From the NCBI GenBank assembly GCA_023255735.1, contig JAGDVP010000007.1, positions 74,531 through 138,530 of the forward strand: a stretch of 64,000 nucleotides of DNA, given 5' to 3'. Under the pieces are notes generated by a model. It did not search any database. It saw only the letters and a list, made by a program, of their open reading frames with translations, and had not been told where the DNA came from. The translations under genes and the position numbers were made by a program. The stretch is from Halothiobacillus sp. GTDB lineage: Bacteria > Pseudomonadota > Gammaproteobacteria > Halothiobacillales > Halothiobacillaceae. Of this stretch, positions 40,354 to 51,280 are shown in pieces (the first letter of the stretch is position 1; each line of letters opens with the position of its first letter).

Positions 40354-41340
40354 ATGTCAAATTTGTTAGATCCCTTTGGGCGGTCAATTGATTATCTGCG
40401 GCTTTCAGTCACGGATCGATGTGACTTGCGCTGCTTTTATTGCATGCCTGAGGGTTTCAACGATTTTGAGGTGCCAGAACACTGGTTGTCTTTCGATGAA
40501 ATCGAGCGCTTGATCGGTGTTATGGCTGAAATGGGTTTGCGTCGGGTGCGAATTACCGGTGGCGAACCGCTGGTGCGTCAAGGTGTTGATGAAATTGTCC
40601 GGCGAATCGATGCCTTGCCGGGCATCCGAGATATTGCGCTTTCCACCAACGCGACCCGATTGGCCAAAATGGCTGCGCCCCTCAAAGCGGCGGGCGTGGA
40701 TCGGGTTAATGTGAGCTTAGATACCTTGGATGCCGATCGCTTCAAGCAAATTACCCAAGGCAAGCTCAGCAAGGTGCTCGATGGCTTAATGGCGGCCAAA
40801 GCAGCCGGCATCGCACCGATCAAAATCAATATGGTTGTGATGAAAGGCGTTAACGAGGACGACGTTGAACCTTTGCTTGAGTTTTGTATTGAGCATGGGT
40901 TTGTGTTGCGTATGATTGAAACCATGCCTATGGGCGACACAGGGCGCAATGCCATTGATCATTACATTAGCCTGCAAACCATTAAGCGGCGTTTAGCCGA
41001 GCGTTATCCGCTGATTCCGGTCATTAATCCGGTTGATGGCGCGGGGCCGGCACGCTATTTACAGGTGGCGGGCACGGAGACTCAAATCGGTTTTATCACC
41101 CCAATGTCAGAGCACTTTTGTGGCACCTGCAATCGGGTGCGGTTGGCGGTCGATGGCACCATGTATATGTGTTTGGGGCAAGAGCACAATTTCTCATTTC
41201 GCCCCTTGCTGCGCCGGGGTATTCCGGATGATGAGCTCAAAGCGGCCATCATTTCAGCGATTGGTTTGAAGCCCGAGCGGCACGAGTTTCAAGATAAACC
41301 GGAAAAAGTCATCCGGTTTATGTCGATGACCGGCGGTTAG
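40354..41340 (+). CDS. moaA: GTP 3',8-cyclase (radical SAM)
   Basis: FGRSIDYLRLSVTDRCDLRCFYCMPEG, RITGGEPLVR, FCGTCNRVRLAVDGTMYMCLGQEH. C-terminal FMSMTGG. Confidence 0.97.
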   Translation: MSNLLDPFGRSIDYLRLSVTDRCDLRCFYCMPEGFNDFEVPEHWLSFDEIERLIGVMAEMGLRRVRITGGEPLVRQGVDEIVRRIDALPGIRDIALSTNATRLAKMAAPLKAAGVDRVNVSLDTLDADRFKQITQGKLSKVLDGLMAAKAAGIAPIKINMVVMKGVNEDDVEPLLEFCIEHGFVLRMIETMPMGDTGRNAIDHYISLQTIKRRLAERYPLIPVINPVDGAGPARYLQVAGTETQIGFITPMSEHFCGTCNRVRLAVDGTMYMCLGQEHNFSFRPLLRRGIPDDELKAAIISAIGLKPERHEFQDKPEKVIRFMSMTGG

Positions 41341-42743
41341 CGATCAACGCGGGGCATTTTTTTAGCTAAGTTTTCGCCATTAATTAAACAGTCCCCCACT
41401 GCAATGCCGGCGCGCCAGTTGCCGGCCAAGTGCAGGTTAGAGAAGTGCGCCACCCGAGCATCTATCTTTTCGATCAGCGATAAGTGTCCAAGTTCATATT
41501 GCGGTATGGCGCGCGGCCAGGGTTGAATGCGCAGAAACTCAGGTTGCCCTTGGATGCCCAGAAGGGGCGACAAGTCGCGCAATACACGCATAAGAATTTC
41601 ATCATCGGTTCCCTCGGCGGCTTGGGGCTTTTGCCGCCCGCCGATAAAGGCGGTGAGCATGACTTTGCCCTGCGGCGTTCGGTCGGGAAATAAGGTGGAT
41701 GAAAATAATACCCCAAGCGTTTGTTTATGTTCTTTTGAGGGAATCAGTAAACCAAAACCATCTAAGGGGTGGGCGACTTTATCTCGATCAAATCCCATCA
41801 CGACCGAGGCCACGGGGGGGTATTCGATTTGGTTTAAGTGTTCAGCCAAGGGCGCATCAATCGGTGCAAGCAAACGTGCTGCTACGGCCGCAGGCACGGT
41901 GAGAATGAGATTTTTACAACTGAACTGTTCACCTTGTTCCGTGTGAATTTGCCAAGTTTGATCTGCGTTTGGGGTGATGCGGGTGCTTTGACTTTGCAGG
42001 CGAATTTCACCACAGCCTGAAGCGGTGATTGCTTGGGCGAGAGCATCGGTGAGTGTTTGTAACCCGCGTTTGAAGCTTAATAATTTGCCCTTGGCAGGTT
42101 GCGTTATGGGCGCCGGATTTGCCTTAGCCGCCTTCATTCGCGCGATGCCGCCTCGAATAAGTGAGCCATTTTCTTGTTCCATGGCGTAAATTTTTGGTAT
42201 GGCCGCTTGAACCGATAGAAGCTTGGGATCGCCCGCATAAACACCAGAGACGAAGGGATCGACCGCCCAATCCAAAAACCCCGTGCCAAGGCGCCGGCGA
42301 ACAAATTCGGCGATGGATTCTTCTGTTTTGGCCGGTTTAATCCAAGGTTCCCGCGCGAGGTGGAATAAATCACCTAAATTAAAGAGTGGGGTTGTAAGTA
42401 ATTCCAGCGGATTTGTGGGCAAGGCAACCGGGTGTCCGTTTTTGGCGACGAACCTTTTTTTGGCGACGGGATTGGCTTCAATAATTTCGGCACTTAAATC
42501 CAGATCGCTAAGTAATTGAGCCAACGCTTGGGTTTGCATGAGGCTATTGGGGCCGAGCTCTCGTAACCATTGCGCTTCCATGACGCTGCCCACAGCGCCC
42601 CCCACGCGCGCCTCAGCCTCTAAAATAATGACGTGCTCGCCTTGTTTGGTGAGATGGTACCCTGCCGACAGGCCGGTTATGCCCGCGCCAATAATAAGAG
42701 TGTCTACGCTTGTGCGTGGGGCGTTGGAATTCATGCGGTTCAC
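41337..42743 (-). CDS. Protoporphyrinogen oxidase (HemY/PPOX type)
   Basis: TLIIGAGITGLSAGYHLTKQGEHVIILEAEARVGGAVGSV, GPNSLMQT, DPFVSGVYAGDPKLLSVQAAIP, HLAGNWRAGIAVGDCL; 4-bp convergent overlap with moaA. Confidence 0.9.
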   Translation of the reverse strand: MNRMNSNAPRTSVDTLIIGAGITGLSAGYHLTKQGEHVIILEAEARVGGAVGSVMEAQWLRELGPNSLMQTQALAQLLSDLDLSAEIIEANPVAKKRFVAKNGHPVALPTNPLELLTTPLFNLGDLFHLAREPWIKPAKTEESIAEFVRRRLGTGFLDWAVDPFVSGVYAGDPKLLSVQAAIPKIYAMEQENGSLIRGGIARMKAAKANPAPITQPAKGKLLSFKRGLQTLTDALAQAITASGCGEIRLQSQSTRITPNADQTWQIHTEQGEQFSCKNLILTVPAAVAARLLAPIDAPLAEHLNQIEYPPVASVVMGFDRDKVAHPLDGFGLLIPSKEHKQTLGVLFSSTLFPDRTPQGKVMLTAFIGGRQKPQAAEGTDDEILMRVLRDLSPLLGIQGQPEFLRIQPWPRAIPQYELGHLSLIEKIDARVAHFSNLHLAGNWRAGIAVGDCLINGENLAKKMPRVDR

Positions 42744-42881
42744 ATCCTATAACAATAGCGGTGCTTTGATTGGGTGGGTTGGTTTTGGGGGCTGCGATTT
42801 ATTTTTAATTGAACCAATTTAGTATATCGCGGCGAGCTGCCAAGATAACGTCAGATTAAAATTTTTGATAGGGAGTTTGAA

Positions 42882-43853
42882 ATGCAAGTGAAGCAGCCAT
42901 CCTTAGGCGCGAAAAAAATTATGCTTCTGGGCGGCACCGGTTTTGTGGGTCGTGCCTTGGCGGGCGCATTAAGCCGGGCGGGGTTTTCGGTCACGATTCC
43001 AAGCCGGCACGTTCATCGGCACCGAGATTTGGCGTTGCACCCGGGTATCCAATTGATCGATATGGGGCAAGCCGCCTCTGATATGGCTACTTTGCGCGTC
43101 CCGCCCTCTTGGGCTGAATTGATGAAAGATCATTCTGTGTTGATTAACCTGGTGGGCATTCTCAATGAGCCGAAACATAACGGGCTCGGGTTTGAGCAGG
43201 CGCATGTGGCCTTCACGCAAACGGCACTGAAGGCAGCGAGCGAAGCCGGTGTGCCACGCTATCTTCATATGAGTGCCTTGGGTGCTGATGCGGTTAAAGG
43301 GTCGAGTTTCTATCTGCGAAGCAAAGGCCGCGCTGAAGATTGGGCGCATGAGTTTGGCACGCAAAATAGCATTGCCGTGACTAGCTTTCGCCCCTCGGTG
43401 ATTTTTGGGTCGCACGATTCATTTCTTAATCGTTTTGTGCAATTAGCCGCCCTGATGCCGGGCGTATTTCCGCTGGCCTGTGCTGACGCGCTTTTTGCGC
43501 CCGTGTTTGTGGGCGATGTGGTGGTGCAATTCATGTCGGCACTGGATAACCCAGCCTTTATTGGGCAACGCATTGAACTCTGCGGGCCCGTGGATTACCG
43601 ATTGCGTGATTTGGTGGCGTATGCTGCAAAAACCGCAGGCCACCCGAGATTGATTTTGGGATTGCCCAATTGGGCATCCGTTCTGCAGGCGCGATTGTTA
43701 GAGTTTGCGCCGGGCAAGCCGTTTACCCGAGATAATTACGCTTCGCTGCAAACGCCCAGCGTGTGCACAGCAGGCTGCCCACGTCAGCCAACACGGCTTG
43801 AAACCATCGCCCCGCACTATTTGCAAAAGAGTGCGCACCGCAGTGCGAATTGA
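42882..43853 (+). CDS. NAD(P)-binding complex I NDUFA9-like SDR protein
   Basis: IMLLGGTGFVGRALAGALSRAGFSVTIPSRHVHRHRDLALHPG...LINLVGILNEP...HMSALGADAVKGSSFYLRSKGRAEDW. Confidence 0.85.
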   Translation: MQVKQPSLGAKKIMLLGGTGFVGRALAGALSRAGFSVTIPSRHVHRHRDLALHPGIQLIDMGQAASDMATLRVPPSWAELMKDHSVLINLVGILNEPKHNGLGFEQAHVAFTQTALKAASEAGVPRYLHMSALGADAVKGSSFYLRSKGRAEDWAHEFGTQNSIAVTSFRPSVIFGSHDSFLNRFVQLAALMPGVFPLACADALFAPVFVGDVVVQFMSALDNPAFIGQRIELCGPVDYRLRDLVAYAAKTAGHPRLILGLPNWASVLQARLLEFAPGKPFTRDNYASLQTPSVCTAGCPRQPTRLETIAPHYLQKSAHRSAN

Positions 43854-43912
43854 GCGAGAGTGGTATGATGCACCCAACAGAGTTTCATTAATTTTTCTTT
43901 GGGGGTTTTTGT

Positions 43913-44455
43913 ATGGTTAATGAACCGGCACCTGCGCCGCGTAGTGCAATTAAACATCTTGAAAGCGGGTTTGAGCATTTCCTCTTTGCCAGCCGCTGGT
44001 TAATGGCGCCTATTTACTTGGGGCTTGTGGTTGCCATGGGTGTTTTGCTTATGAAGTTTGGCAAAGAGGTTTGGCATTTGCTTAGCCACTTTTCAAGCAT
44101 GGATGAAGGGCAAATTATTGTCGGCGTTTTAACGCTCGTTGATGTGTCTTTGTTAATGAATTTACTGATTATTATCATGTTTTCTGGCTATGAAAACTTT
44201 GTATCCAAAATGGACGATTTGCACAGCCATGCCGATCGCCCCGATTGGATGGGTTCTATTGGTTTTAGCGATCTTAAAATTAAATTGATCGGCTCTATGG
44301 TCGCTATTTCAGGGATTGAACTGCTCAAAGCCTTTATGAATGTGGATGTATTGGCTGATCGGCATTTGTACTTTTTGATTGCGATTCATATCACGTTCCT
44401 GCTGTCTGGTCTTGTGTTCGCCATTATGGAAAAGTTACAAAGTGGCTCGCACTGA
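43913..44455 (+). CDS. YqhA family membrane protein
   Basis: FEHFLFASRWLMAPIYLGLVVAMGVLLMKFGKE...SKMDDLHSHADRPDWMGSIGFSDLKIKLIGSMVAISGIELLKAFM. Confidence 0.9.
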   Translation: MVNEPAPAPRSAIKHLESGFEHFLFASRWLMAPIYLGLVVAMGVLLMKFGKEVWHLLSHFSSMDEGQIIVGVLTLVDVSLLMNLLIIIMFSGYENFVSKMDDLHSHADRPDWMGSIGFSDLKIKLIGSMVAISGIELLKAFMNVDVLADRHLYFLIAIHITFLLSGLVFAIMEKLQSGSH

Positions 44456-44502
44456 GTTTATCCAGCGCGCCGTGTGCCGGGTTGATTGAGCTCGGCGTAC
44501 AA

Positions 44503-44531
44503 TAAAACCACCCGCATTTGGGTGGTTTTTT
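44503..44531 (+). terminator. Intrinsic terminator of the yqhA-like gene
   Basis: AAAACCACCCGCATTTGGGTGGTTTTTTTTGG. Confidence 0.88.
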
Positions 44532-44560
44532 TTGGATTTTTTAATGACGAAGGCTACTGG

Positions 44561-45844
44561 ATGATGACCTCAATGCTCGATAGGTTGCTCGTGCTGCAAA
44601 GCTTAGGTTTGGCTTTGGGTATTGGGCTTTTGATCGGCCTTGAGCGTGGCTGGCATGAGCGCGCCGCCGTCGATGGCAGCCGCGTGGCGGGGGTGCGGAC
44701 ATTCGGTTTAATTGGTTTGGCGGGCGGCCTCGTCGGCGTGCTGGCCATCCAATATGGCGGCGTGGTGTTGGCGGCGGGTGTGTTTGCGTTGGGGATTATT
44801 TTGGCGGTGAGCTATTGGCTGTCGGCACAGCGCGATCAATCGGTGGGCATTACAACAGAAATTGCCAGCTTTTTGACTTTTACGTTGGGCGTTTTCGCCG
44901 TGAGTGGTTATGCGTATGTGGCCGTCGTGGCGGGTGTTATCACTATGATTTTACTGGGGTTAAAGTCGGTACTGCACTCGGGGTTGCAAAAAATATCCGA
45001 GCAAGAGCTATTCGCCACATTTAAGTTGCTACTGTTGGCTTTGGTTGTATTACCGATTTTACCGAATGGGGATTTTGGCCCTTGGGGTGGGCTTAATCCG
45101 CGGGTGATTGGCTGGATGGTATTGCTGTTGGCGGGCTTATCGTTCGTGGGTTATTTTTTGATGCGCTTACTGGGTTCAAGGCAGGGTTTGCTCGTCACAA
45201 GCGTGCTGGGTGGATTGGTTTCCTCCACGGCATTAACCCTAACCCTCGCGCGGTTTAACCGGGATCGCGGGGGTATGATGGACATTCTGGCGGTGGGGAT
45301 TATGGTGGCCTCAACCATTTTATTTCCGCGGGTTTTAATCGAAGTGGGTTTGGTGAATGCCGATTTACTTTCAGAATTAATGCCCCCGATCATGGCTATG
45401 ATGATGACCGCATCACTCGGTGCAGTGATTGCTTGGCGCGGGGCTTTATCGCAAGCACCGAACCCTGCAACCCTAACCCCAACCTTAAAAAACCCATTGG
45501 AATTGGGCGCAGTATTTCGTTTCTCCTTAATTTTGGTCGTGATTATGGTGCTCGCACAGGGGTTGCAGCACTATTGGGGTGATTTAGGTATTTATGGATT
45601 AGCGGCGGTTTCGGGCCTAGCCGATGTGGATGCATTATCTTTATCGCTTTCAAAAATGGTCGGGCAGAGGCAGATTGCCGCCAATGTCGCCACGCAGGCA
45701 ATTGTGCTGGCCATTTTGGTTAATACCTTAGTTAAAACAGCGCTGGCCTTTTTCATTGGTGGGCGGCTCTTAGGCTGGCGGGTGGCGGTTGTGCTGGTGC
45801 CTACGGTGGTGGTGGGTATGGCAGTTGCTCTGCTCATTCGATAA
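44561..45844 (+). CDS. MgtC/SapB and DUF4010 family membrane protein
   Basis: LALGIGLLIGLERGWHERAAVDGSRVAGVRTFGLIGLAGGLVGV plus DUF4010 part (VTSVLGGLVSSTALTLTLAR). Start moved to 44561 because the ORF-track start lies upstream of the terminator. Confidence 0.88.
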   Translation: MMTSMLDRLLVLQSLGLALGIGLLIGLERGWHERAAVDGSRVAGVRTFGLIGLAGGLVGVLAIQYGGVVLAAGVFALGIILAVSYWLSAQRDQSVGITTEIASFLTFTLGVFAVSGYAYVAVVAGVITMILLGLKSVLHSGLQKISEQELFATFKLLLLALVVLPILPNGDFGPWGGLNPRVIGWMVLLLAGLSFVGYFLMRLLGSRQGLLVTSVLGGLVSSTALTLTLARFNRDRGGMMDILAVGIMVASTILFPRVLIEVGLVNADLLSELMPPIMAMMMTASLGAVIAWRGALSQAPNPATLTPTLKNPLELGAVFRFSLILVVIMVLAQGLQHYWGDLGIYGLAAVSGLADVDALSLSLSKMVGQRQIAANVATQAIVLAILVNTLVKTALAFFIGGRLLGWRVAVVLVPTVVVGMAVALLIR

Positions 45845-45896
45845 AGCCGCCTTTGGCGTCTAGATAATTCTAAGCCCGACTGTTAGCGAATTTTGC

Positions 45897-45929
45897 CCAA
45901 AAAAAACCTGCCATTTGGCAGGTTTTTGG
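45897..45929. terminator. Bidirectional intrinsic terminator
   Basis: CCAAAAAAAACCTGCCATTTGGCAGGTTTTTGG between convergent genes. Confidence 0.85.
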
Positions 45930-45985
45930 GGCGCTAGTCTAAATCCCCGCTCACGCAGGTGCGGCGGCGGGGGTGGGTTCAGCGC

Positions 45986-47317
<1,332 letters not shown>

Positions 47318-47553
47318 CTATTTGGCATCGTTTAAGCCTAAGCGCCAAGGTAGATTTAACCATTGGCGGGATGGGCGCTACGTGCGTTATCGTTATGAGA
47401 TGCGCATAGCCAAGCAAACGATGTGCGATTCTTGCGCGATTGCCTTTGCTTGGCAAGAAAATTTACCTTAAATTTTCAATACAGACTGTAGATTAATTTT
47501 CAATCAGTTGTTTTATCTATTTTTTCAAAAAAATTAAAAGTATTTGAAAAAAA

Positions 47554-48528
47554 TTAACCGCGCCAATGGCCGAGTGTGGCGCGATCAATCGTGAAGATGG
47601 CTGCATCTAGGCTAACCAGGCCATCCGCCTCGGTCAGCCAGGTGAGTTTGTGATGGGGAAAGCTTTCATCAATCAGCCGTTTGCCATTGCCCACTTCCAC
47701 AAACAATCGCCCCTGCGGGCTTAAGTGGCTGCCGGCTGTATCGAGCATGCGCTCAACCAAAGCCATGCCTCGCTGTTCGGCATAGAGCCCGAGCGCGGGC
47801 TCAAAGTGATATTCGCGCGGCAAGTCGCCGGCCTCGTCGGGGTCTACATAGGGCGGATTGCTGATGATGAGATCAAAAATTAAGGGCTGGCCGCTGTCAT
47901 CCACGAGATCGTCGAGTAAATCGGATTGCATCAAGTGCACGCGCTCATCTTGCTGGAAATCTTGCACATTGCGCGCGGCCACACTGAGCGCATCAAATGA
48001 GATATCGCTTGCGACCACCCAGGCTGCCGGAAAATGCGCTGCCAAAGCCAGCGCCAAACACCCCGAGCCTGTGCCAATATCTAAGAGCGATTCGGGCGGC
48101 TTTTCTGCTGTGAACCAAGGGGAAAATCGCTCTGCGATGAGTGCGGCAAACGGGGAGCGCGGAATGAGCACCCGCTCATCTACGTAATAAGGCTCACCCA
48201 TAAACCACGCGCGATTGAGTAAATAAGCAGTGGGAATGTGCTCAAGACAGCGCCGCCGAACCAAGCCTAAAACGGCGGTTAATTCACCCGGCGTGAGCTT
48301 GGCCTGCCAGTGGGCAGAATCCAAATTCAACGGAAGGCGCAGGCTATCGAGCACAAGCCACACGGCCTCATCCCAATATTGCGTGGTGCCATGGCCTAAA
48401 AATACCTGATGCTCATCCATCCGGCTGGCTGCCCAACGGATCACATCAAGCAGGGTGGTTAAGTGCCGTGTATCTTCAATCAGCGGGTACAGAGCAGGGG
48501 CGGGGGTTGCGGGCGAATTGGGTATCAT
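47554..48528 (-). CDS. prmB: 50S ribosomal protein L3 N(5)-glutamine methyltransferase
   Basis: LLDIGTGSGCLALALAAHFP, LIISNPPYVDPDEAGDLPREYHFEPALGL. Confidence 0.92.
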   Translation of the reverse strand: MIPNSPATPAPALYPLIEDTRHLTTLLDVIRWAASRMDEHQVFLGHGTTQYWDEAVWLVLDSLRLPLNLDSAHWQAKLTPGELTAVLGLVRRRCLEHIPTAYLLNRAWFMGEPYYVDERVLIPRSPFAALIAERFSPWFTAEKPPESLLDIGTGSGCLALALAAHFPAAWVVASDISFDALSVAARNVQDFQQDERVHLMQSDLLDDLVDDSGQPLIFDLIISNPPYVDPDEAGDLPREYHFEPALGLYAEQRGMALVERMLDTAGSHLSPQGRLFVEVGNGKRLIDESFPHHKLTWLTEADGLVSLDAAIFTIDRATLGHWRG

Positions 48529-48639
48529 GGGCGGTCACAGGGCTTGTGGGTGGGAAGATGCATTTATTGTGGCAGAACTACAGGTATCATATTCAGGTTG
48601 ACTTCAATTTAACGCTTAAAAAATCATAAGTATTCTCGA

Positions 48640-49554
48640 ATGAATGATCCCTTAAATCAGCCAGTTTCTACCCCAAAGGTTGCGCCCACACTGGGGCAAA
48701 GTCTTTGGACTGCCGTGCAATATGCGCTCCCGCATCATGCGATTTCGCGGGTGGTTTTTCGCTTAAGCCGTTGGCAAACCCCATTTACAGCAGCGGTTAT
48801 CCGCTGGTTTGTGCGTCGCTTCGGGGTTGATTTGAGCGAGGCGCTTGAACCGGATCCCGCCGCTTACGCGAGCTTTAACGCATTTTTTACCCGTGCTTTA
48901 AACCCCGATTTGCGCCCCATGCCGACCGATGCGGCTGTTTGGGTTAGCCCTTGTGATGGAAGGGTAAGCCAGCTGGGTGCGATTCAGTCGGGTAATTTAT
49001 TGCAAGCTAAGGGGCGCGATTACACGGTCACCCAATTATTGGGTGGTTATGTTGCGCTGGCTAAAGAGTTTGAACAGGGTCAGTTCGCGACGATTTATCT
49101 TTCACCTAGGGATTATCATCGCATTCACATGCCGTGTGCCGGCACCCTGCGCGAGATGATTCATGTGCCGGGCCGTTTATTTAGCGTATCGCCGGTAACA
49201 GCGCAGCAAGTGCCCGAACTTTTCGCGCGCAATGAGCGCCTTGTTTGCGTGTTTGATACCGCGCATGGCCCGCTTGCGCTGGTGTTGGTGGGAGCCATCA
49301 ACGTGGCTGCGATTGAAACCGTTTGGGCGGGTTTGGTTACCCCGCCTGCCGGCCATGCGATCAGCCGGCGGCAATATGGCGCGGATACGGGGATGGTTAT
49401 TTCACTCGCCCGTGGTCAAGAAATGGGGCGGTTTAACATGGGCTCTACGGTGGTGATGCTTTTGCCTCATGGGTTTAAGTTTGATGCAACGTGGCAAGCT
49501 CAATCACCGATTCGATTGGGCAATGCCTTGGGTATGCCCGCGCAATCAGGCTAA
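48640..49554 (+). CDS. psd: Phosphatidylserine decarboxylase proenzyme
   Basis: FNAFFTRALNPDLRPMP, WVSPCDGRVSQLG, YLSPRDYHRIHMPCAGTL, pyruvoyl cleavage region FNMGSTVVMLLP. Confidence 0.95.
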   Translation: MNDPLNQPVSTPKVAPTLGQSLWTAVQYALPHHAISRVVFRLSRWQTPFTAAVIRWFVRRFGVDLSEALEPDPAAYASFNAFFTRALNPDLRPMPTDAAVWVSPCDGRVSQLGAIQSGNLLQAKGRDYTVTQLLGGYVALAKEFEQGQFATIYLSPRDYHRIHMPCAGTLREMIHVPGRLFSVSPVTAQQVPELFARNERLVCVFDTAHGPLALVLVGAINVAAIETVWAGLVTPPAGHAISRRQYGADTGMVISLARGQEMGRFNMGSTVVMLLPHGFKFDATWQAQSPIRLGNALGMPAQSG

Positions 49555-49633
49555 TTTATGCGGCATATTTGATGGAAATCCCTCATCATGCCGGTACTGT
49601 TTGGTGTACTGCTCAAAACAAGGATGGTGAATC

Positions 49634-51280
49634 GTGGCGCAAGTTCAAACTATGCAGGCGTTTATTGATCGGCTCCTGTTGCAAGAGCCTTTGGTGGCGG
49701 TGGATTTATTGGGCGATGCGTTGGCCGACGCCACTTGGCAAGATATGGATGAGCCGCAAATTAGCGCCACGGTACAGCTGTTGCTGCCCTATTTAAGCCG
49801 GTTAGCTGTGCGGCTGCGCAGCAGTTTGCGGCAATCTGGTTTACCTTTGAGTGAATCTGGCCGCGCGCAGTTGGCGGGTTTGCTCAGGCTTTATCGTTAT
49901 GCGCAGCTGATGCTTAACCTCAAATTAACCACGCTGCATGAGCAAATTGATGATCCCTTGGGCGGCGAGTATCTTGTGCGCACGCATCAAGACCAAGTGG
50001 ATTGGGCGGTACGCTGCATTCTTGATTGTTATGTCTCCTACGTTGATGTACCCAAATCGCTCTATGTGGATTTGCATCAATTGGTTGATTTAGCCCGCGT
50101 AGCGCTGCACGAGCACCACCCTGTGGGTTGGCAGTCGATACACCAGCACTATGTGGCCATTTTAACCTTAGCGATTGTCAATCCCTACGGGCTTGTGCCG
50201 GATGAAATGGAAGACATTTTTAATTGTTTAATCCAAACCGGGGGCGCGATCACGCTCGTGCATGGCGAGCCGACCCCAACCAGCCGGTTCATCGATATGA
50301 GCGGCAAAATTATGCCGCATATTGCACTTACACCGCGCGCCAGTTTGACGGCAAACGGGGTGTTTCTTGATGTGAGTGGCTTGTATCAGCCAGAGCTCAA
50401 GCTGCAGTTATCGCCGGCATGCCAAGCCCATTTAATGCGCTTGTTACAGCGCTTGCAGTTTTATTTTGTTGGCCGCTCAACGCGTGCGCCGCAGGTTGCC
50501 TCTGAGATAGCCCGCCCCACCCGCGAGAGCCTGGTGACCTTAGGTTTTTTAAGTGTCCATCATCGCCTAGAGCGATTAAACCGCAGTGATCGCCTGCCCG
50601 AAACCGCCATTGCCTTAGCCGGGTTAGATTGGGAGGGGTTAGAGCAACCCATTCGCGCCGGGGTGCAAAGCTTGTCCGGCGCCGGTGAGTTTAAGTTAGA
50701 TATCGACACCGGGCACGCCAAAACAGATATGGATTGGGCCGAGGGCGCGCACAAAACGGGTAGTTATGCGCTACGTGCCGCAAGCGAACCGGTTGTCAAC
50801 GAGCCCGGCACTTGGGATGTGGTTAATTTTTCTGCGACGGGATTTCGGTTCCACTGGCGTTTATCCGGCAACAGCCACGCGGCGGTGGATGATTTATTGT
50901 TGGTGGAGTTATCCCAAGCGACAACGCCCCCGGCCACGAAAACCGAGCTTGCCATTGGGGTGGTGCGATGGGTGCGCCACATGGATGCTGAGCACAAAAC
51001 CATCGATATGGGGGTGCAGCGCCTACCCGGGACGGTATTTGCCAGTTACGCGCGGGATTATCGCACCCAAGGTAATCGCTGGAGTAAAAATTGGCCGATA
51101 ATTGCACAGCTCGACGCGCAAGCACGGTTGACGCGCGTTATTGTCGCCGCCGAGTTGGTGGCTGAAACACAGGAAATTCTCATTATGCAAGAGGAACATG
51201 AGGTTCGCGTTCGATTAGGCGCGGTGTGTCAAACAGGACAGGGATTTTTAATTATGGAGGCACAGCGTGTTGATGCGTGA
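49634..51280 (+). CDS. PilZ-like domain protein upstream of a FimX-like gene
   Basis: 548 aa, helical N-terminal part; C-terminal VVNFSATGFRFHWRLSG...LLLVELSQ...LAIGVVRWVRHMDAEHKTIDMGVQRLPG resembles the PilZ barrel pattern. Overlaps the next CDS by 14 bp. Confidence 0.55.
   Translation: MAQVQTMQAFIDRLLLQEPLVAVDLLGDALADATWQDMDEPQISATVQLLLPYLSRLAVRLRSSLRQSGLPLSESGRAQLAGLLRLYRYAQLMLNLKLTTLHEQIDDPLGGEYLVRTHQDQVDWAVRCILDCYVSYVDVPKSLYVDLHQLVDLARVALHEHHPVGWQSIHQHYVAILTLAIVNPYGLVPDEMEDIFNCLIQTGGAITLVHGEPTPTSRFIDMSGKIMPHIALTPRASLTANGVFLDVSGLYQPELKLQLSPACQAHLMRLLQRLQFYFVGRSTRAPQVASEIARPTRESLVTLGFLSVHHRLERLNRSDRLPETAIALAGLDWEGLEQPIRAGVQSLSGAGEFKLDIDTGHAKTDMDWAEGAHKTGSYALRAASEPVVNEPGTWDVVNFSATGFRFHWRLSGNSHAAVDDLLLVELSQATTPPATKTELAIGVVRWVRHMDAEHKTIDMGVQRLPGTVFASYARDYRTQGNRWSKNWPIIAQLDAQARLTRVIVAAELVAETQEILIMQEEHEVRVRLGAVCQTGQGFLIMEAQRVDA

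Noticed and set aside
42969-43415. 148-aa minus-strand ORF
   Set aside because: Antisense to the NDUFA9-like gene.
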